A stretch of DNA of 64,000 nt from Neorhizobium vignae (GCF_000732195.1 NZ_JNNU01000013.1:124001-188000), one strand, 5' to 3'. Positions 18,294 to 27,475 are shown, counted from the stretch's first letter. Translations and numbers: made by a program. Notes: generated from the sequence alone by a model not told the origin.

Positions 18294-19142
18294 TCACCCC
18301 CAGAGTTTGTCGAGGCCGAAGCGGCGATGATAGATAGTGAGGATGATGAGCGTCACGACGAGCAGGATCATCGCCATGGCGGAGCCCAGACCGAAGGCCA
18401 GGAATTCCTCGATCTGGTGGCCGATCAGGCCGGCGACCATCTGCTCGCGCGGGCTGCCGAGCAGAACCGGCGTCACATAGAACCCGAGGCAGATGACGAA
18501 GACGAGAACCGAACCATTGGCGATGCCGGGCGCCGTCAGCGGCAGGTAGACATGCCGGAACAGCGACCAGCCCCTGGCGCCGAGGCTTTCCGCCGAGCGG
18601 ATCAGCGCCGGATCGATCTTCTTCATGACCGTGTAGATGTTCATGATCATGTAGGGGGCCAGGATATGCACCATGGCGAGCGTCGAGGAGAACCGCGTGA
18701 AGAGAAGCTGCGGTGGTCTATCGACACCTACCATCTGCAGGAAGGCGATCAGCGGGCCATTGTTGCCGAGCAGAACCATCCATGAATAGGTGCGGACGAG
18801 GAAACTCGTCCAGAAGCTCATGGTGACGAGCAGCAGGATCAGCATTGCCGTGCGCGGTTTCGAATGCGCCATCAGATAGGCCAGCGGATAACCGACCAGA
18901 AGGCAGCAGAGCGTCACGAAGGCCGCAGTCACGAAGGTGTTCAGGAAGACGCGCTGGTAAAGCGCGCCGGTGAGGACCTTCTGGTAGTTGGCAAGCGAGA
19001 CCTTCGGTTCGGTGAAGCTCATGATCGCCACGTCGGCGAGCGGCACGGCGAAGAAGATGAGCATGTAGAGGCCGAGGGGCGCGAGCAGCAGCCAGGGCCA
19101 GATGTTGGTCTTTTCCGTCAGTTTTGAAAGGCTGATGCCCAT
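18294..19142 (-). CDS. ABC transporter permease, PotB type
   Basis: This 282-residue permease has a hydrophobic first segment (WPWLLLAPLGLYMLIFFAVP), further membrane helices and the EAA loop (IRSAESLGARGWSLFRHV). It pairs with the PotC-type permease immediately downstream. The 97 bp between it and the binding-protein gene hold no feature I recognise. Confidence 0.92.
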   Translation of the reverse strand: MGISLSKLTEKTNIWPWLLLAPLGLYMLIFFAVPLADVAIMSFTEPKVSLANYQKVLTGALYQRVFLNTFVTAAFVTLCCLLVGYPLAYLMAHSKPRTAMLILLLVTMSFWTSFLVRTYSWMVLLGNNGPLIAFLQMVGVDRPPQLLFTRFSSTLAMVHILAPYMIMNIYTVMKKIDPALIRSAESLGARGWSLFRHVYLPLTAPGIANGSVLVFVICLGFYVTPVLLGSPREQMVAGLIGHQIEEFLAFGLGSAMAMILLVVTLIILTIYHRRFGLDKLWG

Positions 19143-19239
19143 TGCCGTTCCCTTTTTATGGCAGGCAGGGTCGTTGCGGCATCGCGCGGTCGTTCCGCGC
19201 GATGCCGGCTAGCAGGTCAAATTGATCCAGGAGAGTGGA

Positions 19240-20280
19240 TCAGCTCGCGACCCACTCCTCGAAACGTTCGGCGAGCTCCGCCGGGTCTATGCCCAAATTC
19301 GCCATGTCCTGCTCGAAGGTCAGCTTGTAGTTGTCCGGCGAGGTCGGCATGCGCTTGGCATCCGCCGGATCGACGAACTGGTTGGAGGCCGGGTTCAGCG
19401 CGCCATAGTCCGCAGCTTTGGAGAAGCCGGCGAGCGGTTTGGCACTGGTAGCGAACTCAACGAATTTCCTGGCGTTCTCGAGGTTGGGGGTCTTTTTGGC
19501 GACAACCCAATAGGCGCGTTCGATTTCGCCCTGGTTCCAGGTCATGGCAACCGGAGCGCCAGCCTTCTCAGCCTCGAAATAACGGCCGTGCCAGATGCCG
19601 ATCATGTCGATCTCCCCGTCACGCAGGATCTGCGTCGACTGGGCCCCGGCAGTCCACCAGACGCGGATATGCGGCTTGATCTTGTCGAGCGACTTGAAGG
19701 CCCGGTCCACATCGAGCGGATAGAGATCCTTGACCGCGACACCGTCTGCCAGAAGCGCGATCGGGATGACGCGCGACGCATAACGCTGCAACGAGCGCCC
19801 GCCGGGAAATTTCTCGACGTTCCAGAAATCGGCCCAGGTCTTCGGAGTGTCCTTATATTTATCCTTGCGCCAGGCCATGACGGTCGCGAACGCATGCGAA
19901 GCGACACCGTTTTCGAAGAGGCCGCCTTTGTAAGGCTCCGTCAGTTTTTCAATGATGCCGGCCTGGTTGGCGCGCACCAGTTCGCCGCCGCCGAGCGTGG
20001 TGACGTCGAATTCGTAGGTGCCGGTCTTCACCTGCTGGGCGAGCTTGGCGAACGAGACCGGAGAAACCGTCTTCACCTGAATGCCGGTTTCAGCGGTGAA
20101 CGGATCGATGAGATGGGTCTTTGCGGCAGCTTCCCAGGGACCGCCCCAGGTGTTCACGTAGAGGATCTTTTCCTGCGCGCGAGCGAGATAGGGAGCGGCG
20201 AGCGAAGCGGTTACCGCAACGCCGGCCGTCTTCAGGAAACGGCGGCGGTCAGGCATGAGAAATGTCTTCATTGCAGTCAT
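19240..20280 (-). CDS. Extracellular solute-binding protein, PotD-like, Tat-exported
   Basis: The 346-residue protein begins with a twin-arginine signal (DRRRFLKTAGVAVTASLA) cleaved near ARAQ. The mature part (ILYVNTWGGPWEAAAKTHLIDP) is typical of family-1 PotD/opine-type binding proteins. ATG 20280 follows a GAGGAG site at good spacing and lies inside the 3' end of the dipeptidase gene (32-bp overlap). Tat export implies folding before export. The ligand is unknown; the dipeptidase neighbour suggests an amidated or dipeptide-like compound. Confidence 0.92.
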   Translation of the reverse strand: MTAMKTFLMPDRRRFLKTAGVAVTASLAAPYLARAQEKILYVNTWGGPWEAAAKTHLIDPFTAETGIQVKTVSPVSFAKLAQQVKTGTYEFDVTTLGGGELVRANQAGIIEKLTEPYKGGLFENGVASHAFATVMAWRKDKYKDTPKTWADFWNVEKFPGGRSLQRYASRVIPIALLADGVAVKDLYPLDVDRAFKSLDKIKPHIRVWWTAGAQSTQILRDGEIDMIGIWHGRYFEAEKAGAPVAMTWNQGEIERAYWVVAKKTPNLENARKFVEFATSAKPLAGFSKAADYGALNPASNQFVDPADAKRMPTSPDNYKLTFEQDMANLGIDPAELAERFEEWVAS

Positions 20281-21268
20281 TGCAGTTCTCCTCTTTTATG
20301 ATTTTCCTGAAAGTGGCTTCGTAGAGCCGCAGCCAGTTCTTGTGGGCGATCTTTGCGACCTCTTGCTCCGAAAAGCCCACTGCGCGCAGACCGTCCGGGA
20401 TCACCCTGATGTCTTCGACCTTCTGGAACCATTCCGGCGGCGCGGCCTTGAGCGGCTTGCCGGCGGCGCTCGCGCCATAATCCTCGCCACGGGTCCAACG
20501 GCCCTTGCGCATCCAGGCATAGTCCGGGGCAGTGAAATTGTGGCTCTTGTCGGTGCCGATCGCGACGGAATCGATGCCGGCAATGTCGACCGTGCGGGCA
20601 ACCATCGTGCACCACGCCTCGATCGAGGCGCAGAACTCGTCGCCGGTGATGTTGCGGTAGGCGGCGCAGCCGATCACACCGCCGGTATCCTTCAGCGCCC
20701 GGATGACGTCATCCGACTTGTTGCGCTTGTGCATGAACAGCGACTGGGCATTGGCATGGGTGACGGCGATCGGCTTTTCGGAAGCCTTGATGGCATCGAG
20801 CGTCGTGCGGTCGCCGACATGGCTGCAATCGACCAGAATGCCGGCCGCGTTCATCTCGCGCACAACTTCCCTGCCGAAGCGCGCCAGGCCGGAATCCTCG
20901 GCCTCATAACAGGAGCCGCCGAGTTCATTCTGGTTGTTGTAGGTGAGCTGCACCACGCGCACGCCGAGTTCGGCGAACATCTCGACGAAGCGGACGCGGC
21001 CTTCGAACAGGTTGCTGTTCTGAAAGCCCATAATGACGGCGAGCTTGCCGGCGTCGGAAATGCGGGTGATGTCACCCGCCGTCAGTGCGATCTCGGCGAT
21101 ATCGGAATTGTCGCTGACCAGATCGCGCCAGCGGCCGATCTGGTCCATCGATTCGACGGTTCCTTCCCAGAACCCACAGGTATTGACGACCCCGCCGACG
21201 TCCCCTGCCCTCAGAGATTCAAAGGCGGCGCGATCGAAATGCCCGCATTGCAAACCATCGATGATCAT
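20249..21268 (-). CDS. Membrane dipeptidase family (M19) homologue with altered N-terminal metal motif
   Basis: This 339-residue TIM-barrel protein resembles M19 renal-dipeptidase-type enzymes, with LTYNNQNELGGSCYE (bridging Glu region), DCSHVGDRTTLDAI and VTHANA (zinc-ligand histidines). The usual N-terminal HxD zinc motif (DGHND) is replaced by IDGLQCG, so one metal site may be changed. There is no signal peptide, so the location is cytoplasmic. It sits between an unknown gene and the PotD-like receptor, overlapping both, so it probably hydrolyses the imported compound. M19 enzymes cleave dipeptides, including D-residue ones, and some beta-lactams. Confidence 0.85.
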   Translation of the reverse strand: MIIDGLQCGHFDRAAFESLRAGDVGGVVNTCGFWEGTVESMDQIGRWRDLVSDNSDIAEIALTAGDITRISDAGKLAVIMGFQNSNLFEGRVRFVEMFAELGVRVVQLTYNNQNELGGSCYEAEDSGLARFGREVVREMNAAGILVDCSHVGDRTTLDAIKASEKPIAVTHANAQSLFMHKRNKSDDVIRALKDTGGVIGCAAYRNITGDEFCASIEAWCTMVARTVDIAGIDSVAIGTDKSHNFTAPDYAWMRKGRWTRGEDYGASAAGKPLKAAPPEWFQKVEDIRVIPDGLRAVGFSEQEVAKIAHKNWLRLYEATFRKIIKEENCNDCNEDISHA

Positions 21269-22002
21269 GATCTTGCGCTTTCCTTCTGGCGTTCGGCCTT
21301 TTCGCGTTCAGAGAGCTTGGAGGACAGGAACGAGACGTCAGTCTCGTCGTCATTGTCCTTACGGCCGATGACGGTACCGTCCTCGTTGACGATCATCGGG
21401 CCGGCGTGGCGGCGCGAGACGATGCTATCGGTTGCTAGCGCCTGCTTTGCCAGGTGGTAGATGCGCCACCAGAGGTCGGTCTCGATTTCGGTGCCGTTTT
21501 CAAGAAGCGCCCAGAGGAGGGGATCGTCTTTGCGGACGTCGCCGGTGACAGCGGCCGGAACGGCCTTCAGCACGTTGCCGGACACGGAGATCGAAAGCCC
21601 CGACCGACCACCGAAACCCGTTGCAATCGCGAGCTCTTCCGGGTCCGTCGCACCTGCAACGGTCAGTTCCGCCGATCCGAACCGGGCCGTGAGTTCGCCA
21701 AGCAGATCGATTGCGGTCGGCAGCACGAACCAGACGTGTTCGCTCGCTGCATCGAGAGCGACGCGGTTGCCGTCTTCGGAGGCAATCGCGATACGGGCGG
21801 GAGCCGCTGACTTGAAGCGACCGAACCGCTGTTCGAACAGCTTGAACCCGCCAAGGCCGAGCTTCTGCGAATACATCGGAAAGTCGCAGACCGTGAGGAA
21901 GAAGCCCTTGGAAAGGCTGCTGAGCGAAAAAATCCGCTCGGACATCAGCCGCATTTCGCGAGGCATGACGCGCATGGAGGGAGAAAAATGCGAGGAGGTC
22001 AT
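21265..22002 (-). CDS. Protein of unknown function (245 aa) in dipeptidase-ABC operon
   Basis: I do not recognise a family. ATG 22002 overlaps the stop of the upstream gene (ATGA), and the 3' end overlaps the dipeptidase start by 4 bp, so all three are translationally coupled. The sequence is soluble-looking, with an alternating beta-rich centre (ARIAIASEDGNRVALDA, ELTVAGATDPEELAIATGF) and a charged helical C-terminus rich in Lys and Glu. No signal peptide or membrane helix is apparent. Internal ATGs would give slightly shorter forms. Confidence 0.75.
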   Translation of the reverse strand: MTSSHFSPSMRVMPREMRLMSERIFSLSSLSKGFFLTVCDFPMYSQKLGLGGFKLFEQRFGRFKSAAPARIAIASEDGNRVALDAASEHVWFVLPTAIDLLGELTARFGSAELTVAGATDPEELAIATGFGGRSGLSISVSGNVLKAVPAAVTGDVRKDDPLLWALLENGTEIETDLWWRIYHLAKQALATDSIVSRRHAGPMIVNEDGTVIGRKDNDDETDVSFLSSKLSEREKAERQKESARS

Positions 22003-23708
22003 AGGACAGGTTCCGCCGGATAATACCAGGTGCCGGTGTAGCCGGCACGCAAATCGTCGGGGGTCGGTGCGCCGTGATAGAGCACGCCGCGCAGGTTGCG
22101 GCTCAGGAAGTCACGGGTCTTGTCGATGCCGTGGATGCCGACATTCATCAGCCGCACGAGATCGATCGGCACGAAAGCCTCCGCGTTGATGTTGACGCGG
22201 GGCGTGTGATAGCCCTGTCCGCGCAGGCTCTGAATGCGGGCCGCCATGTAGCGATGTTCGGGATGCTTCATCAGGAAGCGGGCAACACTGAGCGAGCCCT
22301 CCGCCCTGCCGAGATCGGCAAAAAGGGACTGGATGTTGCCGCAGACGTCGAGGCCGAGATCGAGCGCATCGGGGACCTCCTCGCGGGCGCCGCGGCGCGG
22401 TTCCTCCGCCGTCTCCGACTTGTACCAGACATATTTATAGGCCTCGGGGCCGGCCATGTCGGTGTCGAGCGCCCACTGATATTCGTCACGAACGAGTGCT
22501 ATCAGCTGTTCTACGGTCTCAGCTGGCGAGACGATAAACTCGTCAGGACCATCAATCGCGGCCAGGAGCCTATCGGCCTCTTCCGGCACCAGCTCGATCA
22601 GCAACGACAGGAACGTTTCGAAGGCCTCGGGGATGAGCCTGGCTTCGAATTCGGCTGCAAGCACATCAAGCGGGAAATCCGTGTCACGGCCAAACACAGT
22701 GCCGCTGCGGCGGAATTCTTCGAGTGCTGCCACGACCTTTTCGAGGTCGGCCGCCACATCGGCGCTGGACGCAAATGTCTCGTAGACCATCTGGTCTTGT
22801 TTGCGAAAGACAATTGCCTGACGGACAAGGTCGAGCAGCCTCGCGATGCGGGCATCCGACGCGTCGAGCTCCAGCGCGCGCGCCATTGCGATCGCGCCTT
22901 CGCGTGCAGACAGAAGCCCGTTGATCAGGCGCGGATGTTTGTGGACGAAGAAGATGAGGCCGAGCGCCGAACCATTGCCGACGCCGATATAGCGGCGAAG
23001 CTGCGGGTCGAGACGCACGGCGGTCTCCGATTTCTTGGCCGCCAGATGTTCGACGAGATCGCAGGAGAATTCCCGCATCAGGTAGGCCGTCAGCAACTGG
23101 GCCTGCAGTACCCCACCGAGCGCGTGGCGTGATCCGAGCGACGGGAAGGAGCGCGTCCCGAACGTGCCGTTGCCGTCGAGGCCGGTATTGCGCATCAGGT
23201 AGCAGACCTTGGAAAGATCAGCGACCAAGGGCTGGCGGCCTTCTGCAAGCGCTTCGAGCGTCTGGTCGAAGACCCGCATCGAGCGGTTCGACCGGCACCA
23301 GATCAGCGTGCCGGCGGTTGCCCGGCCCGTATAGAGCTTCGGAATCTCCCGTCGCGCCGTTTCGATCTCCGCTTCGGTCGCCGGTCCTTCGATCAGCGCC
23401 CCCATCATATCCCAGGCCTGGCCGATGATGCGGCCGGTGCGGGCCGTCCGGCTCGGCGGGCGGGAAAAGCCGATGAAGGAAAATTCCTGGTCAGGCGCCT
23501 TGATGGAATAGACGACGATGCCTTCGGCATGTTCATCCACGTCGAAGAGGACATTGGAAATGTCCCAGCGCTCGCGGATCATCTTGTTCATGAACGCGCG
23601 TGTGCCGCTGAGCCGGCTCGGCTGGATCGCCGCCAGCCGCGAGGTCTTCATCACCTCGTCGCCCGGGCGCGGCTGTGGCATCGCCACCTGTTCGGAAGTC
23701 GCGGTCAT
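21999..23708 (-). CDS. Protein of unknown function (569 aa) in IclR-dipeptidase-ABC operon
   Basis: ATG 23708 (MTATSEQVAMPQ) lies 5 bp after the IclR stop; the open frame continues upstream only as a shadow of that gene. The protein is soluble, largely helical and acidic, with no motif I can assign. Notable segments are RSFPSLGSRHALGGVLQAQL (mid-protein), FVHKHPRLINGLLSAREG and a conserved-looking C-terminus (IQSLRGQGYHTPRVN, YTGTWYYP). The size, coupling and context suggest an enzyme or sensor specific to this transport system. Function unknown. Confidence 0.78.
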   Translation of the reverse strand: MTATSEQVAMPQPRPGDEVMKTSRLAAIQPSRLSGTRAFMNKMIRERWDISNVLFDVDEHAEGIVVYSIKAPDQEFSFIGFSRPPSRTARTGRIIGQAWDMMGALIEGPATEAEIETARREIPKLYTGRATAGTLIWCRSNRSMRVFDQTLEALAEGRQPLVADLSKVCYLMRNTGLDGNGTFGTRSFPSLGSRHALGGVLQAQLLTAYLMREFSCDLVEHLAAKKSETAVRLDPQLRRYIGVGNGSALGLIFFVHKHPRLINGLLSAREGAIAMARALELDASDARIARLLDLVRQAIVFRKQDQMVYETFASSADVAADLEKVVAALEEFRRSGTVFGRDTDFPLDVLAAEFEARLIPEAFETFLSLLIELVPEEADRLLAAIDGPDEFIVSPAETVEQLIALVRDEYQWALDTDMAGPEAYKYVWYKSETAEEPRRGAREEVPDALDLGLDVCGNIQSLFADLGRAEGSLSVARFLMKHPEHRYMAARIQSLRGQGYHTPRVNINAEAFVPIDLVRLMNVGIHGIDKTRDFLSRNLRGVLYHGAPTPDDLRAGYTGTWYYPAEPVL

Positions 23709-23713
23709 GACCG

Positions 23714-24472
23714 TCAACGTTCTCCCTGCTGCATTTTCGTGATGGTGCGGGCGGTTTCGAGAAGCGGCTCGCGGAAGCTTTCGAGGGCGAAGCGCATCTC
23801 CGGCATGACCAGCGAGATCGTCGATGTGCACTTGCCGTGGAGATCGAAGATCGGCGCGGCGATTGCGACGACGCCGCTGTGTGTGTAGCCGCTCGACAAG
23901 GCGTAGCCATTGGCGCGGGCTTCGCCCAGAAGCTCTTCTGAAGCGAGCGGTTCGCCGCTCTCCTTCAGGCGGGCGAGCGTCACTTCGTCTGCGAAGGCGG
24001 TCAGGATGCGGCCGGATGCGGAACCCTCGAGCGACATGGTCGTGCCGATCTTCTGTTCCGCCCGCAGCACGCTTTCGGATTCGACGCGCGAGACGATGCA
24101 AGGCACCCCGCGATCGAGCACCGCCAGCGAAGCCGTCTCCTTCACCCGATGAACCAGCATTTCGATGATCGGCTGAACCCGCGTTCCGAGATTGGCCTGC
24201 TCCATGGCCGCCGCGGCAAGCCGGCAGGCGTGCATCGAGAGCCGATAGCGCATCTCGCGATCCTGCTCGACCCAGCCTGCTTCGATCAAAGTCAACAGCC
24301 GCTGGTAGGCGGTCGGTCGCGACAGCTCCATTGCAGACGCGATCTCCGGCAGCTTCATGCCGCGAGCGCTGGAGGCAAGCACGTCCAGCACGGCCATGGT
24401 CTTCAGGACCGTGGAGAGCGGGCGGACGCCGCCGTTTTCTTCTTGTATTCTATTTGAATATATCGTATCCAT
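23714..24472 (-). CDS. IclR-family transcriptional regulator
   Basis: This 252-residue protein has an N-terminal winged helix (STVLKTMAVLDVLASS then KLPEIASAMELSRPTAYQ) and an IclR effector domain (VSRVESESVLRAEQKIG, LEGSASGRILTAF, GVVAIAAPIFD). It is the first gene of the operon running to 16399 and probably controls it. The start codon lies in an AT-rich inverted repeat and has no obvious Shine-Dalgarno. Confidence 0.9.
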   Translation of the reverse strand: MDTIYSNRIQEENGGVRPLSTVLKTMAVLDVLASSARGMKLPEIASAMELSRPTAYQRLLTLIEAGWVEQDREMRYRLSMHACRLAAAAMEQANLGTRVQPIIEMLVHRVKETASLAVLDRGVPCIVSRVESESVLRAEQKIGTTMSLEGSASGRILTAFADEVTLARLKESGEPLASEELLGEARANGYALSSGYTHSGVVAIAAPIFDLHGKCTSTISLVMPEMRFALESFREPLLETARTITKMQQGER

Positions 24473-24480
24473 GTAGAATA
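24446..24480. promoter_or_regulatory. AT-rich inverted repeat TATTCTA-N21-TAGAATA at IclR start
   Basis: TATTCTA (24446-24452) and TAGAATA (24474-24480) form an inverted repeat spanning the IclR start codon. IclR regulators often bind AT-rich palindromes at their own promoter, so autoregulation is plausible. This is inference from position and symmetry only. Confidence 0.3.
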
Positions 24481-24840
24481 TAATCTGGCCGTCATTGATT
24501 TATGTCAATCGCGCCGGAGGCGATTGCGCGCGAAAAAGGGTGCGTTCATCGCTAAAGTGTTCAGGGTGTTCGGAATTTTTTTGCGTGGCTTTCAGCGCGC
24601 TTTAGGCAACGACCCTGCCCAGCAACGCAAATCTACACTCCTGACGTGTATCTACATACGAGGATGGAATTCGCGGCTGCCCGGTTGGCTGCCACCCCTG
24701 GCTACCATGGGAAAGGGATGGGCGCACTGCGTGAGCAAAATATTCGCATTTGCCGTCTTTATTTGCGGTTTTCTTTCAATCGCCACGTCCTATTTTCTGT
24801 CATCTAGTCGCCAGCAAGCACTGCTGAAAGGATGACCTAA
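24481..24840. other. Intergenic region between IclR operon and cystine-type ABC operon
   Basis: A divergent gap of 360 bp. It must hold promoters for both directions, but I see no clear -35/-10 pair. An AAAGGA site just before ATG 24841 is the ribosome site of the downstream gene. An open frame at 24524-24835 is low-complexity, unlike any family and probably not coding. Confidence 0.5.
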
Positions 24841-25614
24841 ATGTTCCGGCTGAAAACCATTATCGCTGCGGCCCTTATTCATGCGGCGGCCCTTACGCCG
24901 TCCTTCGCCGGCGAAAACCTCGCTGCCATCAAATCCTCCGGTATCTTCAAGATCGGTACGGAGGGGACCTACGCGCCGTTCACCTTCCATGACGCAAGCG
25001 GCAAGCTCGTCGGTTTCGACGTGGAGATCGGACAAGCCGTTGCCGCGAAAATCGGCGTCAAGGCCGAGTTCCTGGAAGGCAAGTGGGACGGCCTTATCGC
25101 GGGTCTCGACGCCAAGCGTTACGATGCCGTCATCAACCAGGTCGGCATCACTGAAGCCCGCAAGCAGAAATACGATTTCTCCGAGCCCTACATCGCTTCC
25201 AAGGCGGTGCTGATCGTTCGCCAGGACAACAGCGACATCAAGGGCTTCGCAGATCTCAAGGGCAAAAAATCCGCCCAGTCCCTGACCAGCAATTTCGGCA
25301 GGATCGCCGAACAAGCGGGCGCAGAACTCGTGGGCACGGACGGCTTCGACCAGTCGATCCAGCTTGTGCTGACACGCCGCGCCGACGCGACGATCAATGA
25401 CAGCCTCTCCTTCCTGGATTTCAAGAAGCAGAAGCCCGACGCGCCGGTAAAGATCGCAGCACAGCAGGACAATGCCGACTATTCCGGCATCATCATCCGC
25501 AAAGGCGAACCGGAACTGCTCGCAGCGATCAACAAGGCATTGGCAGACATCAAGGCCGACGGTACCTACCAGAAGATTTCCGACAAATATTTCGGGCAGG
25601 ACGTCTCCAAGTAA
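24841..25614 (+). CDS. Amino-acid ABC transporter substrate-binding protein (cystine-type, family 3)
   Basis: A 257-residue periplasmic protein with a signal peptide (MFRLKTIIAAALIHAAALTP ... FAG). The mature part (IFKIGTEGTYAPFTFHDASG, LVGFDVEIGQAVAAKIGV, KYDFSEPYIAS) is very like FliY/TcyA cystine receptors. It is the first gene of a receptor-permease-ATPase operon. Cystine is the best guess; other polar amino acids are possible. Confidence 0.92.
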   Translation: MFRLKTIIAAALIHAAALTPSFAGENLAAIKSSGIFKIGTEGTYAPFTFHDASGKLVGFDVEIGQAVAAKIGVKAEFLEGKWDGLIAGLDAKRYDAVINQVGITEARKQKYDFSEPYIASKAVLIVRQDNSDIKGFADLKGKKSAQSLTSNFGRIAEQAGAELVGTDGFDQSIQLVLTRRADATINDSLSFLDFKKQKPDAPVKIAAQQDNADYSGIIIRKGEPELLAAINKALADIKADGTYQKISDKYFGQDVSK

Positions 25615-25646
25615 GCTGCCAAGTCGTTCCTGAATGCATGAATCCA

Positions 25647-25680
25647 GCGTCCGGCGCCTGCGCCGGACGCGTCATTTTTT
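25647..25680 (+). terminator. Intercistronic hairpin with T-tract between receptor and permease genes
   Basis: GCGTCCGGCG (25647-25656), loop CCTG and CGCCGGACGC (25661-25670) form a perfect 10-bp GC-rich stem followed by GTCATTTTTT. It fits a partial terminator or 3' stabilising hairpin that makes receptor mRNA more abundant than permease mRNA, a common arrangement in ABC operons. Confidence 0.8.
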
Positions 25681-25692
25681 GAGGATCACATC

Positions 25693-26373
25693 GTGCCGCA
25701 TTGGCTTCAATTGATGTCGGATTCACTTCCGACCCTCCTATGGGCGGGCATCCGCTTTACGGTTCCGCTGACATTGCTGTCCTTCTTCTTGGGGCTCATC
25801 CTCGGCCTGATCACGGCGGTTACGCGGCTCTTCGGCCCGGCACCACTTGCGCTCATCGCCCGGTTTTACGTCTGGGTGATCCGCGGCACGCCGCTTCTTG
25901 TGCAGCTTTTCGTGATCTTCTACGGTCTGCCGAGCATCGGCATCCTGCTTGACGCCTTCCCCGCTGCGCTGATCGGTTTTACCTTGAATATCGGCGCCTA
26001 CAGTTCCGAAATCATCCGCGCAGTCATCTCCTCGGTCCCGAAGGGGCAGTGGGAAGCGGCCTATTCGATCGGCATGTCATGGCGCCAGGCGATGAGCCGC
26101 ACCATCCTGCCGCAGGCGGCGCGCGTCGCCGTGCCGCCGCTTTCGAATACCTTCATCTCGCTCGTCAAGGATACGTCACTTGCCGCGGCGATCACAGTGC
26201 CGGAGCTCTTCCAGGCGGCCCAGCGGATCGTCGCGACGACCTACGAACCGCTGATCCTCTATATCGAGGCGGCCCTGATCTATCTGGCCTTGAGCTCGGT
26301 GCTGTCGTCGTTGCAGAACAGACTTGAAAAGCGTTTCGCCCGTTATGGCGGCATGATGGAGTCAAACCGATGA
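25693..26373 (+). CDS. Amino-acid ABC transporter permease (cystine-type)
   Basis: A 226-residue HisM/TcyB-type permease. Motifs include WVIRGTPLLVQLFVIFYGLP and the EAA loop EAAYSIGMSWRQAMSRTILP. The start is GTG 25693 after GAGGATC. It overlaps the ATPase start by 4 bp (ATGA). Confidence 0.93.
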   Translation: MPHWLQLMSDSLPTLLWAGIRFTVPLTLLSFFLGLILGLITAVTRLFGPAPLALIARFYVWVIRGTPLLVQLFVIFYGLPSIGILLDAFPAALIGFTLNIGAYSSEIIRAVISSVPKGQWEAAYSIGMSWRQAMSRTILPQAARVAVPPLSNTFISLVKDTSLAAAITVPELFQAAQRIVATTYEPLILYIEAALIYLALSSVLSSLQNRLEKRFARYGGMMESNR

Positions 26374-27131
26374 TCGAGCTTTCCAACATCGAAAAGCGGT
26401 TCGGCGATGCGGTCATCCTGAAGGACGTCAGCCTCGGCATCCCCGAGGGAAGTGTCACTGCACTGATCGGTCCCTCCGGCGGCGGCAAGAGCACGCTGCT
26501 CCGCTGCATCAACCTCCTCGAGATACCCACGGCCGGTTCCGTCCGCATCGGCGATGAAAAGCTCGACTTCGAGCCCGGCATCAAGATCGGCTGGACGTCG
26601 ATCCAGAAGATCCGCCGCCAGACCGGCATGGTCTTCCAGAACTTTCAGCTCTTTCCGCATCGCACAGCGATCGAGAACGTCATGGAAGGGCTGACGACCG
26701 TTCTCAAATGGCCGCGCGAAAAGGCCCATAGCCGCGCCAGCGAACTGCTAACCAAGGTAGGAATGGCGCATAAGACCGACGCCTGGCCGTCAGAGCTTTC
26801 CGGCGGACAACAACAAAGGGTGGCGATCGCCCGGGCGCTTGCACCTTCGCCCCGCGTTCTTCTTTGCGACGAACCGACCTCTGCTCTCGATCCCGAACTG
26901 TCCGCCGAAGTCATCGATGTGCTTGGACGGCTCGCAGCCGAGGGCACGACGATGGTGATGGCGACACACGACCTGCGCCTTGCCTCGCGGATCGCCAATC
27001 ACGTGGTTTTCCTCGAGAGTGGGAAAGTGGTCGAATCCGGCAGAGCGGAAGCGATCTTTGGTGATCCGAGACAGGACCGCACGAAGAGCTTCATCTCATC
27101 GATCAACGCGGCGCAGACGACGCATATCTAG
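26370..27131 (+). CDS. Amino-acid ABC transporter ATPase (cystine-type)
   Basis: A 253-residue ATPase with Walker A GPSGGGKST, signature LSGGQQQRVAIARAL, Walker B VLLCDEPTSALD and switch His in ATHDLRLASR. It completes the three-gene importer and overlaps the permease stop by 4 bp. Confidence 0.94.
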   Translation: MIELSNIEKRFGDAVILKDVSLGIPEGSVTALIGPSGGGKSTLLRCINLLEIPTAGSVRIGDEKLDFEPGIKIGWTSIQKIRRQTGMVFQNFQLFPHRTAIENVMEGLTTVLKWPREKAHSRASELLTKVGMAHKTDAWPSELSGGQQQRVAIARALAPSPRVLLCDEPTSALDPELSAEVIDVLGRLAAEGTTMVMATHDLRLASRIANHVVFLESGKVVESGRAEAIFGDPRQDRTKSFISSINAAQTTHI

Positions 27132-27475
27132 GCGCCGTTCTTCCCGCCGAACGTGGGCGCCGGGCCTGCGCTTCCACATGCCGACGGATGACAAATCCGA
27201 ATTGTGAAACGGCACCGAAGGTTGCCCCCCTTCAAAAGGCTGTAAGCACCTGACTATCCTTGCAAACTCGCAAAGAGGGCGGGGTCATCATCGGCGCCGA
27301 TCGTGACCCACCCGATCTGCATTTCATCTCAGTAGATCAAGACCTTACGGGACCGCGATAGGGGTCAACCTTTGATGCCGGTTCACAACGCAGTGATAAA
27401 TCAACGTTCTTCCATCAATCAATGCGGATTTCCAAGTGCTCCCAAGATGATGGGCGAAATTGCTGCCCTGAGGCG
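27132..27475. other. Intergenic region without recognisable feature
   Basis: 344 bp between the ATPase gene and the convergent toxin-antitoxin operon. I see no gene, no strong hairpin with a T-tract and no repeat. Confidence 0.5.

Noticed and set aside
23709..24101. N-terminal extension of the 569-residue unknown protein
   Set aside because: It is a shadow of the IclR gene; ATG 23708 lies 5 bp after the IclR stop.
24524..24835. Open frame of 103 codons before the cystine-type operon
   Set aside because: No ribosome site, no family motif, and it fills the divergent promoter region.
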